DNA of 63,602 nucleotides from positions 1 to 63,602 of the forward strand of contig NZ_CALVGS010000113.1 in assembly GCF_944327115.1 (NCBI RefSeq), given 5' to 3'. Under the pieces are notes generated by a model. The model was not told the origin of the DNA. It saw only the letters and a list, made by a program, of their open reading frames with translations, and made no database searches. Origin of the DNA: an uncultured Traorella sp. GTDB taxonomy: Bacteria; Bacillota_I; Bacilli_A; Erysipelotrichales; Erysipelotrichaceae. Below are positions 8,122-16,868 of the stretch, piece after piece (position 1 is the first letter of the stretch; the number at the start of each line of letters is the position of its first letter). The translations under genes and the position numbers were made by a program.

Positions 8122-8634
8122 ATGAATTTAAAGGATTATATCGCATCTGTACAGGATTTTCCGATCGAAGGAATTCTGTTTCGTGACATTACGCCATTGA
8201 TGGCCAATGGAGAAGCTTTTCAGGAGGCTTGCAATCGTATCCGTGATTTTGCACAGAGCAAAGGAGCAACTGTAATCGTAGGGCCTGAATCCAGAGGATT
8301 TATCTTCGGATGTCCGGTAGCCAAAGATCTCGGAATCGGTTTTATACCGGTAAGAAAACCAAATAAGCTGCCAAGAGAAACCGTATCGATCAAATACGAT
8401 TTGGAATATGGAAGCAATGAACTGCATATGCATGCCGATTCTATCAAAAAAGGTGATAAGGTCGTGATCATTGATGATCTTTTAGCAACCGGAGGTACGG
8501 TAGAAGCAACGATCAAGCTTGTTGAAAAAATGGGCGGTGAAGTTGTTGGCTGTTCGTTCTTGATTGAATTGTCTGATCTGAACGGACGTGAACTGTTAAA
8601 GAATTATGATGTTTATTCAGTCATGACATATTAA
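8122..8634 (+). CDS. apt: Adenine phosphoribosyltransferase
   Basis: A 170-residue purine salvage enzyme that makes AMP from adenine and PRPP. The PRPP-binding loop [13 protein letters not shown] is complete. The N-terminal [15 protein letters not shown] segment and the ESRGFIFG adenine pocket are those of Apt. Length is typical. TGGAGG precedes the ATG. The order apt then relA matches Bacillus, where both belong to purine and stringent-response control. A short GAAA-loop terminator follows directly. Confidence 0.96.
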   Translation: MNLKDYIASVQDFPIEGILFRDITPLMANGEAFQEACNRIRDFAQSKGATVIVGPESRGFIFGCPVAKDLGIGFIPVRKPNKLPRETVSIKYDLEYGSNELHMHADSIKKGDKVVIIDDLLATGGTVEATIKLVEKMGGEVVGCSFLIELSDLNGRELLKNYDVYSVMTY

Positions 8635-8653
8635 AAGGCGAAAGCCTTTTTTA
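8633..8653 (+). terminator. Terminator of apt
   Basis: Stem AAAAGGC/GCCTTTT with a GAAA tetraloop and T tract, starting at the stop codon. Confidence 0.7.
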
Positions 8654-8674
8654 TAAAAGAGAGGTGAGAAGAAT

Positions 8675-10885
8675 ATGAAACAAAAATATGTTAATAAAAA
8701 TTTTGATGACATTATGAATGAAGTCAAAAAATATATGGTGAAGCCTGAAAATCTTGAATTGATCCAGAGGGCATATGAATATGCAAACGAAAAACATTCC
8801 GGACAATTCAGAAGGAGCGGTGAGCCTTATGTCACACATGTTTTAAATGTTGGTTATATTCTTGCAACCTTAAGAAGCAGTCCGCAGACGATTGCGGCAG
8901 GACTTTTGCACGATACGATCGAAGACTGTGATGTAGATGAAGAAGAATTTAAAAAGCTTTTCGGTGATGAGATCTTTTTGCTCGTACAGGGAGTAACGAA
9001 GATCGGTAATCTGAAGTTTAAGGATGAAAAAGAATATCAGGCAGAAAATCATCGTAAGATCTTTATTGCGATGGCAAAGGATGTCCGTGTCATTTTGATT
9101 AAGCTGGTAGACCGTCTGCATAATATGCTGACCCTTCAATACATGCCGGAAGAAAAGCAGATGAAGATTGCTGCCGAAACATTAGAGGTCTATGCTCCGA
9201 TCGCTCATCGCCTTGGTATCAGCGAGATCAAAAATGAATTGGAAGATCTCAGCTTTATGTATCTGAACCGAGAAAAATATTTTGAGATTGCTCATCTTGT
9301 TGAAAAAAAGAAGGCAGAACGTGATGGTCAGGTTTCAAAGATGATCGAAGAAATTTCTCAGCTTTTAAATGAACATCATATTAAATTCCGCATTTTTGGA
9401 AGAAGCAAGCATCTTTACAGCATTTATAAAAAGATGATCAATAAGCATAAGCGCTTTGATGAAATTTTAGATCTTTTAGCGATCCGTATCATTTGTGACG
9501 ATGTGGGACAATGTTATGAGATCTTGGGGTATATCCATGCAACCTATCGACCGATCCCGGGACGTTTTAAGGATTATATTGCCATGCCGAAGGTCAATAT
9601 GTACCAGTCGCTGCATACGACGATCGTAGCGGAGGAAAATATCTTTGAGGTACAGATCAGAACGGAAGAGATGGATCAGATTGCCGAACAAGGTATCGCG
9701 GCTCATTGGGCATATAAGGAAAATATTTCGCTGAGTCATGAAAAAGAACAGAAGGAAATTGAAGAAAAGCTGACATGGCTGAAAGAATTTGCATTGATGA
9801 GCGGTGAGGATGGTGTCAGTGATGATGCCAAGGAATATATGAATCTGCTTCAGAAAGATATCTTTGAAGCAAATGTCTATGTCATGTCCCCGAAGGGAAG
9901 GGTCATCGTTTTACCAAATGGTTCTACACCGATTGATTTTGCTTATCGTATTCATACGGAAGTCGGTCATAAGATGGTAGGAGCTACGGTCAATGGAGCC
10001 ATTGTGCCTTTAAATACCGTCTTAAAGACAGGAGATGTTGTCAGCATCCGTACGAGCAATCAGTCAACAGGTCCAAGTGAAGACTGGCTGAAGATCGTCA
10101 AGAGCACGCATGCCCGAAATAAGATTCGTGCTTTTTATCAGAAAAAAGAAAATGAAAAGAAATCGGCGGCTATTGAAAAGGGTAAGGATATGCTGGCTGA
10201 TGAGCTGAAACGACGCAGCCTGAATGCGGATGACTACATGGAAAGAAAAAAGATGGAGTCTGTTGTCGGTGCGCTGACCTATCCGTCATTAAATGATCTT
10301 TATTATGCCATTGGAACGAAAGCGATATCGGCTGCTGTGGTCGTTGACCGTCTTGTCAATCATACCTCCAGCAAGAGCATGGATAATGAAGAGCTTGTCA
10401 AGATGTTCAACCGCAATGAAACAAAACGTAAGCGCCCATCTAAATGTGGTGTCTATGTAAAGGGCATCGATACGATGACGGTCAACCTTGCCGCTTGCTG
10501 TAAGCCGATACCGGGAGATGAGATTGTCGGTTATGTGACCAAATCACAGGGAGTAAAGGTACACCGCTGTGACTGTCCGAACATCATCAATGAAAAATCA
10601 CGAATCATTGATGTTTACTGGGATGATAATCTTGAGGAGAAGGATTATGAGGTCGAGGTCTTGATCGCTTCTACAGACAGATCTTTCTTATTAAGCGATA
10701 TCGTTACAGTCGTTTCTCAGAATAAAGCAGGTTTGATCCATGTTGACAGTAAGGTCATGGATGACAAGATATCGGTAACGACGATGCTGACGGTGCTTGT
10801 GAAAAATGCTGAGCATCTGAGAACACTGATGGCCAATTTGAAGAAGGTCAATAGTGTCATTTCGGTAGAAAGAATGATTCACTAG
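8675..10885 (+). CDS. relA: Bifunctional (p)ppGpp synthetase/hydrolase
   Basis: A 736-residue long RSH protein that makes and degrades the stringent-response alarmone on starved ribosomes. The N-terminal HD hydrolase is intact (H41, H55, H79-D80 in LLHDTIED). The synthetase domain follows, with the RIICDDVGQCYEILG and PRRFKDYIA-like (here PGRFKDYIA) segments. Then come TGS (around 395-455), a zinc-finger/helical region with ACCKPIPGDEIVGY and HRCDCPN, and a C-terminal ACT domain. Both activities therefore look present. The Bacillus neighbour dtd is missing; the next gene is hisS. AGAGGTG precedes the ATG. Confidence 0.97.
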   Translation: MKQKYVNKNFDDIMNEVKKYMVKPENLELIQRAYEYANEKHSGQFRRSGEPYVTHVLNVGYILATLRSSPQTIAAGLLHDTIEDCDVDEEEFKKLFGDEIFLLVQGVTKIGNLKFKDEKEYQAENHRKIFIAMAKDVRVILIKLVDRLHNMLTLQYMPEEKQMKIAAETLEVYAPIAHRLGISEIKNELEDLSFMYLNREKYFEIAHLVEKKKAERDGQVSKMIEEISQLLNEHHIKFRIFGRSKHLYSIYKKMINKHKRFDEILDLLAIRIICDDVGQCYEILGYIHATYRPIPGRFKDYIAMPKVNMYQSLHTTIVAEENIFEVQIRTEEMDQIAEQGIAAHWAYKENISLSHEKEQKEIEEKLTWLKEFALMSGEDGVSDDAKEYMNLLQKDIFEANVYVMSPKGRVIVLPNGSTPIDFAYRIHTEVGHKMVGATVNGAIVPLNTVLKTGDVVSIRTSNQSTGPSEDWLKIVKSTHARNKIRAFYQKKENEKKSAAIEKGKDMLADELKRRSLNADDYMERKKMESVVGALTYPSLNDLYYAIGTKAISAAVVVDRLVNHTSSKSMDNEELVKMFNRNETKRKRPSKCGVYVKGIDTMTVNLAACCKPIPGDEIVGYVTKSQGVKVHRCDCPNIINEKSRIIDVYWDDNLEEKDYEVEVLIASTDRSFLLSDIVTVVSQNKAGLIHVDSKVMDDKISVTTMLTVLVKNAEHLRTLMANLKKVNSVISVERMIH

Positions 10886-10914
10886 TTGAATTTCAGCGTA
10901 AATTGTGCTATATT
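10886..10914 (+). promoter_or_regulatory. Promoter of the hisS-aspS operon
   Basis: TTGAAT (10886-10891), a 17-nt spacer and TATATT (10909-10914), directly after the relA stop. The predicted start is near 10921, at the beginning of the T-box RNA. Confidence 0.55.
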
Positions 10915-10920
10915 AAAAAA

Positions 10921-11117
10921 AACTGATGAAGTAGAGAATATTTATGGAATGTCAAAGAGAGTGGACGTTGGGTGTGAGTCCATACAGGAAGTAAATAGGG
11001 ACACTATGGAGGTGCTGTTTGAAAAGAGCAGCCGGGACTCGCCGTTATGAGTTGAGTGCGCAGTCATGCGAACTAAGGTGGTATCACGTTAAGCGTCCTT
11101 AGATGGGCGCTTTTTTT
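10921..11117 (+). promoter_or_regulatory. T-box leader controlling hisS-aspS, with overlapping Asp/His specifier
   Basis: The leader has the order expected of a T-box. AGAGAG starts the stem I region, and a distal TGGAC/GTCCA stem carries the GGGTGTGA loop. The specifier area is GGACAC at 10999-11004. The conserved antiterminator T-box AAGGTGGTATCACG lies at 11077-11090, followed by an intrinsic terminator. Uncharged tRNA binds the specifier by its anticodon and the bulge at 11080-11083 (TGGT) by its acceptor end, allowing read-through. The specifier can be read as GAC (Asp, 11000-11002) or CAC (His, 11002-11004). TGGT would pair best with an A73 or, by wobble, G73 discriminator, which favours tRNA-Asp. 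Confidence 0.9.
11093..11117 (+). terminator. T-box attenuator terminator
   Basis: Stem AGCGTCC/GGGCGCT, with one G-T wobble, followed by seven T. It competes with the antiterminator that contains the T-box sequence. Confidence 0.85.
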
Positions 11118-11136
11118 GTTTTAAAGGAGAGAGAAC

Positions 11137-12417
11137 ATGACAAATTATCAGATGCCAAGAGGTACGCAGGATATTCTGCCAAATGAAATTGAAAAGTGGC
11201 ATGCATTAGAAGAATATCTGCAGAAATTTACAACCCTGTATCATTATAAGGAAATCCGTACACCGATCTTTGAACATACGGAAGTCTTTAAGCGCGGGAA
11301 TGATTCCAGTGATATGGTCAACAAAGAAATGTACACATTTATGGATAACGGTGCCCGCTCTTTGACACTGCGTCCGGAAGGAACGGCCGGTGTATGCCGC
11401 AGCTTTGTGGAAAATAAGCTATATGGCAGTCCTGATCTGCCGGTCAAACTATATTATATGGGCCCTATGATGCGCTATGAACGTCCGCAGAAGGGCAGAC
11501 AGCGTATTTTTAATCAGTTTGGGGTCGAGGTACTGGGGGTCAAGAATCCTTATCTGGATGTGGAAACGATTGCTTTAGGATATTCGATTCTTAGCGGTTT
11601 AGGACTTAAGGATCTTGTTGTCCAGCTGAATACGCTGGGTGATGATGAATCGCGAAATAATTATCGTGAAGCCTTGAAAAAACATTTTCATGGTTATTTA
11701 GATGAATTGTGTGTCGACTGTCATCGCCGTTATGAGCAGAATCCTTTGCGGATCTTGGACTGTAAGGTAGATCATGATCATCCGGCGATGAAAAGCGCAC
11801 CTAAGATCAGCGATTATCTGAATGAGGAAAGCCGTGATTATTTTGAAAAGGTCAAAGCAGGCTTAGATGCCTTGGAAATTCCTTATACCGTAGAAGATCG
11901 TCTTGTCAGAGGGCTTGATTATTATACTCATACCGTCTTTGAAATCGTGTCTGTCAATGAAGACATGGGCGCTCAGGCAACGCTTTTGGCCGGTGGACGA
12001 TATGATGGCTTAATCGAGTATTTCGGTGGTCCTGAAATGTCCGGAATCGGCTGGGCTCTTGGAATGGAACGCATCTTATTGGCGCTTGAAGCAGAAAATA
12101 TCGAGATAGCAAAGGATGAAGGCATTGATGCATATGTTCTTTGCCTTTGTAAAGAAGCACAGTTAGAAGCCTTCAAGCTTACTACGATGCTGAGAAGCCA
12201 TGGCTTTATTTGTGACACCGATTATCAGCAGCGTTCTTTCAAAGCACAGTTTAAGAGCGTTGAACGTATGAAGGCTAAAATAGCGATCCTTGTCGGTGAA
12301 GATGAGCTGGCATCCCATACCCTTTCTTTAAAGAAGATCGATACGCAGGAACAGTTCAAAATTCCGGCAGATGAGATCATAACGAAGATGGATGAATTAT
12401 TAGAGGAGAGATTTTAA
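11137..12417 (+). CDS. hisS: Histidyl-tRNA synthetase
   Basis: A 426-residue class II synthetase that charges tRNA-His. Motif 2 is in YYMGPMMRYERPQKGRQRIFNQFG. The histidine A motif LVRGLDYYTHTVFEI and the motif 3 segment GIGWALGMERILLAL are complete. The C-terminal anticodon-binding domain follows. Length is typical. AAAGGAG precedes the ATG. It is the first gene of a two-gene operon with aspS, the stop and next start being directly adjacent, under T-box control. Confidence 0.97.
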   Translation: MTNYQMPRGTQDILPNEIEKWHALEEYLQKFTTLYHYKEIRTPIFEHTEVFKRGNDSSDMVNKEMYTFMDNGARSLTLRPEGTAGVCRSFVENKLYGSPDLPVKLYYMGPMMRYERPQKGRQRIFNQFGVEVLGVKNPYLDVETIALGYSILSGLGLKDLVVQLNTLGDDESRNNYREALKKHFHGYLDELCVDCHRRYEQNPLRILDCKVDHDHPAMKSAPKISDYLNEESRDYFEKVKAGLDALEIPYTVEDRLVRGLDYYTHTVFEIVSVNEDMGAQATLLAGGRYDGLIEYFGGPEMSGIGWALGMERILLALEAENIEIAKDEGIDAYVLCLCKEAQLEAFKLTTMLRSHGFICDTDYQQRSFKAQFKSVERMKAKIAILVGEDELASHTLSLKKIDTQEQFKIPADEIITKMDELLEERF

Positions 12418-14169
12418 ATGGAAAGAACACATACCTGCGGTGAATTAACACTGCGTCATGTTGGTGAAACCGTTACTTTATGCGGCTGGGTCAATAAAAG
12501 AAGAAATTTTGGAGCTTTGGTCTTCATTGATCTGCGAGATCGTGAGGGTCTGACACAGTGTGTCTTTGATGAAAAAATATCAGAACAAATTGTCAGCGTT
12601 CGAAATGAATATGTTCTTCAGGTAACAGGAACAGTAGTTGAACGACAGGATAAGAACCCAAAGATGAAAACAGGCGATATCGAAATCAGCGTCAGTGAGG
12701 TAAAAATCATCAACAGTGCTGAAACAACACCTCTGATCATCGCCAATCAGACAGATGCCCTGGAAGATACACGTTTGAAATATCGTTATCTGGATCTTCG
12801 TCGTGAATGTCTGCAGAACAATTTAAAATTAAGACACCAGGTAACGATGTGTGCCCGTAATTATTTATCCGATCTGGGCTTTTTGGAAATCGAAACACCG
12901 ATCCTTTGCAAATCGACACCTGAGGGAGCCCGTGATTATTTAGTACCAAGCAGGATTTCAAAAGGAAGCTTTTATGCTTTACCGCAGTCACCGCAGATTT
13001 ATAAACAGCTGTTGATGATTGCCGGCATGGATAAATATTTTCAGATTGCCCGCTGCTTCAGAGATGAGGATCTGCGCTCAGACAGACAGCCTGAATTTGA
13101 TCAGATCGATATTGAAATGTCATTTGCCGATGAAAATGATATCTTTTCTGTCGTTGAAGGTCTGATGAGAAAGATATTTAAGGATACCAAGGGAATTGAA
13201 GTAGATGAATTTAAGAGAATTCCTTATGATGAGTGCATGTCAAGATTTGGTTCAGATAAACCGGATCTGCGCTTTGGTATGGAAATTGTTGATCTTTCCG
13301 AAATATTTAAAGATACTGACTTTACGATTTTTAAGAATATCTTGCATGATAAGGGCATGATCAATGGTATCGTGGCAAGAAATGCCGCTGATAAGTTTTC
13401 ACGTAAGGACTGTGACCACTTAGGTGAATTTGTGAAGGTATATGGAGCCAAAGCTTTATCTTTCTTAAAGTTTACGGATCATAGCTGGAGCGGTTCGATC
13501 CATAAGGTATTAAGTGAGGATGAAAAAGCACGATTGCAAGAAAAATTACAGATTGAAGACAATGATATCATCTTTATTGTTGCGGATAAGCCAAAGATCT
13601 CATTGACCGCTTTAGGCGCTTTGCGCGTTAAATTAGGCAAAGAGCTGCAGCTGATCGATGAGAAGAAATATTGTTTCTTGTGGGTCACGGATTTCCCGAT
13701 GTTTGAATATGATGAAGCTGAGGCCCGTTATGTAGCGGCCCACCATCCGTTTACAGCACCTAAGGCTGAGGATGTCGATAAGCTGATCAGTGATCCTGCA
13801 CATTGTTATTCAAGAGCCTATGACCTTGTTTTAAACGGTTATGAGCTTCTCAGCGGTTCGATCCGTATCCATGATCAGCAGCTTCAGGAAAAGGTGTTTG
13901 AAGCTATCGGGCTGACACCAAAGCAGGCTGAAGAAAAATTTGGTTTCTTCCTTGAAGCCTTTAAATACGGCGCACCTCCTCATGGCGGTGTGGGGATCGG
14001 ATTAGAACGTTTGATCATGATCCTGGCCGGTACGGACAATATTCGTGATGTCATTGCTTTCCCGAAAACTGCCAGTGCCAGCGATCTGATGAGCGAAGCA
14101 CCTTCTGAGGTTGATGAAAGTCAGCTTGAAGAGCTTGGCCTGATGATCAGAAAAAAGGATGGGAAATAA
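12418..14169 (+). CDS. aspS: Aspartyl-tRNA synthetase
   Basis: A 583-residue bacterial-type class II enzyme. The N-terminal OB-fold anticodon-binding domain (about 1-105) is followed by the catalytic core with the FRDEDLRSDRQPEFDQIDIEMSF-type motif 2 region, the bacterial insertion (GAD) domain near 280-410, and motif 3 GVGIGLERLIMIL. The start codon follows the hisS stop without a gap, so translation is coupled. The ribosome-binding site GAGGAGAG lies within the last codons of hisS. No information was found that separates discriminating from non-discriminating type. Confidence 0.97.
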   Translation: MERTHTCGELTLRHVGETVTLCGWVNKRRNFGALVFIDLRDREGLTQCVFDEKISEQIVSVRNEYVLQVTGTVVERQDKNPKMKTGDIEISVSEVKIINSAETTPLIIANQTDALEDTRLKYRYLDLRRECLQNNLKLRHQVTMCARNYLSDLGFLEIETPILCKSTPEGARDYLVPSRISKGSFYALPQSPQIYKQLLMIAGMDKYFQIARCFRDEDLRSDRQPEFDQIDIEMSFADENDIFSVVEGLMRKIFKDTKGIEVDEFKRIPYDECMSRFGSDKPDLRFGMEIVDLSEIFKDTDFTIFKNILHDKGMINGIVARNAADKFSRKDCDHLGEFVKVYGAKALSFLKFTDHSWSGSIHKVLSEDEKARLQEKLQIEDNDIIFIVADKPKISLTALGALRVKLGKELQLIDEKKYCFLWVTDFPMFEYDEAEARYVAAHHPFTAPKAEDVDKLISDPAHCYSRAYDLVLNGYELLSGSIRIHDQQLQEKVFEAIGLTPKQAEEKFGFFLEAFKYGAPPHGGVGIGLERLIMILAGTDNIRDVIAFPKTASASDLMSEAPSEVDESQLEELGLMIRKKDGK

Positions 14170-14198
14170 TTCCTTTGCTCCCATACCAAATAATTTAT

Positions 14199-14229
14199 AA
14201 AAAATCAAGAGTATACTTTTGATTTTTTT
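14199..14229 (+). terminator. Terminator of the hisS-aspS operon
   Basis: AAAATCAA/TTGATTTT arms with a 10-nt loop, then a T tract. It is AT-only but well placed. Its T tract merges with the -10 of the 6S RNA promoter. Confidence 0.5.
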
Positions 14230-14239
14230 ATAATATAAT
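14229..14239 (+). promoter_or_regulatory. -10 region of the 6S RNA gene
   Basis: Two overlapping TATAAT hexamers (14229-14234 and 14234-14239) lie 7-15 nt before the start of the RNA's closing stem. No convincing -35 is visible because the region is shared with the aspS terminator. Confidence 0.5.
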
Positions 14240-14245
14240 GGAATT

Positions 14246-14395
14246 GTCCAAAAGGTTCAAATTTTTCCTCAAAGTTGAGATAAGGGAGTCCGGACGTTGA
14301 AATTTGGTGTTGAATGCCTGTGTTTCATAGGAATCCTAAAGATTTTCACAGGACACCCACCTGTATATACAGGGAAAGATCTCACCTTTTGGGTA
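14246..14395 (+). ncRNA. ssrS: 6S RNA (regulator of RNA polymerase), candidate
   Basis: A non-coding stretch of about 150 nt between aspS and dedA has a long closing stem: CCAAAAGGT (14248-14256) pairs with ACCTTTTGG (14384-14392), and GAGAT (14277-14281) pairs with ATCTC (14379-14383). The centre is a large unpaired region, and the 3' side contains CACCCACCTGTA, a motif I know from Firmicutes 6S RNAs. A promoter precedes it and a strong terminator follows. 6S RNA mimics an open promoter and holds the sigma-A RNA polymerase in stationary phase. Position next to aspS also matches what I recall of the Bacillus bsrA locus. A covariance-model search would be decisive. Confidence 0.8.
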
Positions 14396-14421
14396 AGCGG
14401 GTTTAATCCCGCTTTTCTTTT
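14396..14421 (+). terminator. Terminator of 6S RNA
   Basis: Stem AGCGGG/CCCGCT with loop TTTAAT followed by TTTCTTTT. Confidence 0.8.
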
Positions 14422-14457
14422 GTGTAAAAAGTTGTTATAATAGGCGAGAGGTGTTAT

Positions 14458-15057
14458 ATGGAAACATGGATTGTTGAATTTATCGAACAGTTTGGATACT
14501 TAGCGGTATTTTTACTGATTGCGGTGGAAAATATATTTCCGCCGATCCCAAGTGAAATCATCTTGACCTTTGCAGGTTTTATGATCACCAAAAGCGGATT
14601 GGGATTTTTTGGAATGGCCTTTTCTTCAACGCTGGGGTCATATATCGGAGCCCTTGTCTTATATGGGCTGGGTTATTTTTTGCGGCCGGAGAAATTTGAA
14701 CGATTTTTAAATCTTTTTAAATTTAATCTTGAGGATGTTGAAAAGGCACAAAAATGGTTTAATGATAAGGGATCGCTGACCGTCTTCTTTTGCCGGTTCG
14801 TACCGATCATTCGTTCACTGATCAGCATTCCCGCAGGTATGAGTCGTATGAAAATGCTTCCTTTTTCGTTATATACGGTTGTAGGAAGCCTGATATGGAA
14901 TTGTGTGCTGATCTATATCGGAACAATACTTGGAGATCATTATGGCTTGATTTCCGGCTATATGGAGCAGTATGGAATCGTTGTGGGCATCGTTATCGTA
15001 ATTATTGGTGCTGCATGGCTGACCATGAAGCTGATGAAAAAGAAGAAAGGTGCTTAA
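14458..15057 (+). CDS. DedA family membrane protein (VTT domain)
   Basis: A 199-residue membrane protein with about five hydrophobic helices and two re-entrant segments. The VTT/DedA signatures ENIFPPIPSEIIL near residue 25 and FFCRFVPIIRSLISIPAGMSRM near residue 105 carry the conserved acidic and arginine residues. Members of this family are described as lipid scramblases or flippases, including recycling of undecaprenyl phosphate (UptA). Which lipid is moved here is not visible. AGAGGTG precedes the ATG. It is followed by truB after 22 bp and may be co-transcribed with truB and ribF. Confidence 0.88.
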   Translation: METWIVEFIEQFGYLAVFLLIAVENIFPPIPSEIILTFAGFMITKSGLGFFGMAFSSTLGSYIGALVLYGLGYFLRPEKFERFLNLFKFNLEDVEKAQKWFNDKGSLTVFFCRFVPIIRSLISIPAGMSRMKMLPFSLYTVVGSLIWNCVLIYIGTILGDHYGLISGYMEQYGIVVGIVIVIIGAAWLTMKLMKKKKGA

Positions 15058-15079
15058 AAGCAGCCTTTAAGGTAGAGAA

Positions 15080-15913
15080 ATGGAAAATCTAAACGGACTT
15101 TTACTTGTTAATAAACCGCAAAATATGACTTCCTTCGATGTTGTTGCCATCATGCGAAAAAAGCTTCACGTGAAAAAGATCGGTCACAGCGGTACATTAG
15201 ATCCGATGGCCGAAGGGGCTTTGTTATTGCTGATCGGCAAGGCTACCAAGATCCTTCCTTATCTGGAAAATACCGATAAAGAATATATCGCAACCTTTGA
15301 GCTTGGAAAACAAACCGATACGGAGGATATATGGGGGAATGTCATTGAAGAAAAAGAAGTGAGGGAAATTGATGATCTTTCTTCGCTCTGTCACTCTTTC
15401 ATCGGCAAGCAGAAGCAATTACCGCCAATGGTCAGTTCCATTAAAGTGAATGGTAAAAAGCTTTATGAATACGCCCGTGACAAGATCGAAGTTGAACGCC
15501 CTTTAAGAGATATCGAAATCTATGATATTGAAGTTCTGGATAAAAATAAGATAAGGGTCAGCTGTTCAAGCGGTACATATATCCGTTCTCTGATTCGTGA
15601 TATGGCGCTTCAAAGCGGTAATATCGGTTGTATGAGCTCACTGATCAGAACACGAATAGGAAATTTTACGCTCGATGACTGTTATCAGCTGGATGAGGTG
15701 GACGTTGATACGGTTCAGCTTCATTCCATCTATGAGGCATTAAACTATCTGCCTATGATCGAAATTGAGAATGAACGGGATGTCATGAACGGCAAAAAGC
15801 TGCGTTTGGATACAAAGGAAGACCGGGTGTTGATGGTAAAGGATAAAGAAGCTTTGGCAATTTATCAACGTCATCATCAGAATATTTTTAGCTGTGAAAG
15901 AGGTTTATGGTAA
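15080..15913 (+). CDS. truB: tRNA pseudouridine-55 synthase
   Basis: A 277-residue enzyme converting U55 of the tRNA T-loop to pseudouridine. The catalytic aspartate lies in the conserved GHSGTLDPMAEGAL motif near residue 40. The KxxxYEYAR and CSSGTYIRSLIRD segments are also typical. The last part is a short C-terminal extension slightly shorter than in Bacillus. In many bacteria truB follows infB and rbfA; here it is paired with ribF only, and the two overlap by a few bases, a common arrangement in Firmicutes. Confidence 0.95.
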   Translation: MENLNGLLLVNKPQNMTSFDVVAIMRKKLHVKKIGHSGTLDPMAEGALLLLIGKATKILPYLENTDKEYIATFELGKQTDTEDIWGNVIEEKEVREIDDLSSLCHSFIGKQKQLPPMVSSIKVNGKKLYEYARDKIEVERPLRDIEIYDIEVLDKNKIRVSCSSGTYIRSLIRDMALQSGNIGCMSSLIRTRIGNFTLDDCYQLDEVDVDTVQLHSIYEALNYLPMIEIENERDVMNGKKLRLDTKEDRVLMVKDKEALAIYQRHHQNIFSCERGLW

Positions 15914-16818
15914 TGAAAGTAATACGTATGGATTTAAATGAGATAGAGCAATTAGAAGATTTAGCGGCCTGTATCGGCTATTTTGATGGAATGCATGTGG
16001 GACATATGCGTTTGATCGAGAAAACGCTTGAACAGGCTGATAAAAAAGGCTTAAAGAGTGCCTGTATTACTTTTGATCCGGATCCCTGGTGCGTTATCAA
16101 GCAGATGAAGGATATTGCTCATATCACTTCTATGGAAGAGCGTATCGAAATCGGACGTCAGTGCGGATTGGATTATTGGATCATCCTTTCCTTTACAAAG
16201 CAACTGGCATCTTTATCGTATCGTGATTTTGAAAAAATGCTGGATCAGATGAATGTCAAAGTATTGATTTGCGGTTTTGACTATTCATATGGCTATAAGG
16301 GTGAAGGAAATGTTGAAACATTGAGAAAACAGTCTTATTTTGATGTGATAGAAGTTGAAGAAGTCACATATGAGGATGAAAAAATATCTTCGAGCCGTAT
16401 TGAGGAAACGATACAGAAAGGGGATATGCGTACGACGACACATTTGCTGGGAAGACCTTATTCTATTAAGGGAACGGTTGCTGAAGGACGTTCTTTGGGA
16501 CATACGATCGGTTTCCCTACGGCGAATCTGAAGATGAAGCATCATTCCATCCTGCCTCTTGTAGGAGTATATATCGGTTATGCCTATGTGGAGGGAAGGC
16601 ATTATAAATGTATGATCAATGTAGGTCATAATCCGACCTTTAATTATAAAGAGGATATTGCGGTAGAAGCCTATTTGGTTGATTTTGATCAAAAGATCTA
16701 TGGCGATGAGATGGAGCTGATCTTTATTGAAAGAATACGGGATGAGAAGCGCTTTGCCAGTAAGGAAGAACTGGTGGAACAGCTTAAATGTGATGTGCTG
16801 AAGGCAAAAGCACTTTAG
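15913..16818 (+). CDS. ribF: Bifunctional riboflavin kinase/FAD synthetase
   Basis: A 301-residue enzyme producing FMN and then FAD. The N-terminal nucleotidyltransferase domain shows GYFDGMHVGHMRL near residue 20 and the IEETIQKGD... ISSSRI segment. The C-terminal flavokinase domain has GHTIGFPTANL and GVYIGYAYV. Two starts are possible: ATG at 15907 overlaps truB by 7 bp but is only 3 nt from AGAGG, while the ATG at 15913, which still shares one base with the truB stop codon, has a better spacing. It ends just before the hairpin described at spoIIIAH. Confidence 0.95.
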   Translation: MKVIRMDLNEIEQLEDLAACIGYFDGMHVGHMRLIEKTLEQADKKGLKSACITFDPDPWCVIKQMKDIAHITSMEERIEIGRQCGLDYWIILSFTKQLASLSYRDFEKMLDQMNVKVLICGFDYSYGYKGEGNVETLRKQSYFDVIEVEEVTYEDEKISSSRIEETIQKGDMRTTTHLLGRPYSIKGTVAEGRSLGHTIGFPTANLKMKHHSILPLVGVYIGYAYVEGRHYKCMINVGHNPTFNYKEDIAVEAYLVDFDQKIYGDEMELIFIERIRDEKRFASKEELVEQLKCDVLKAKAL

Positions 16819-16846
16819 GTATAAACCTCCTTTTGTTTCATATAAT
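16819..16846 (+). promoter_or_regulatory. Sigma-E-like promoter of spoIIIAH
   Basis: GTATAAA (16819-16825), a 13-nt spacer and CATATAAT (16839-16846), matching the CATANNNT -10 of sigma-E with an ATA-centred -35. The predicted start is about 16853, just at the Shine-Dalgarno sequence. The same -10 also contains TATAAT, so a sigma-A reading is possible. Confidence 0.5.
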
Positions 16847-16867
16847 GAAATGCAAGGAGGTTTTTTT
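16823..16867 (+). terminator. Terminator-like hairpin whose 3' arm is the spoIIIAH ribosome-binding site
   Basis: AAACCTCCTT (16823-16832) pairs perfectly with AAGGAGGTTT (16854-16863), and TTTCAT (16836-16841) pairs with ATGAAA (16845-16850). Seven T follow the arm, then the ATG at 16869. A ribF transcript would end here or hide AAGGAGG; a transcript started inside the loop would not. Confidence 0.75.
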
Positions 16868-16868
16868 G

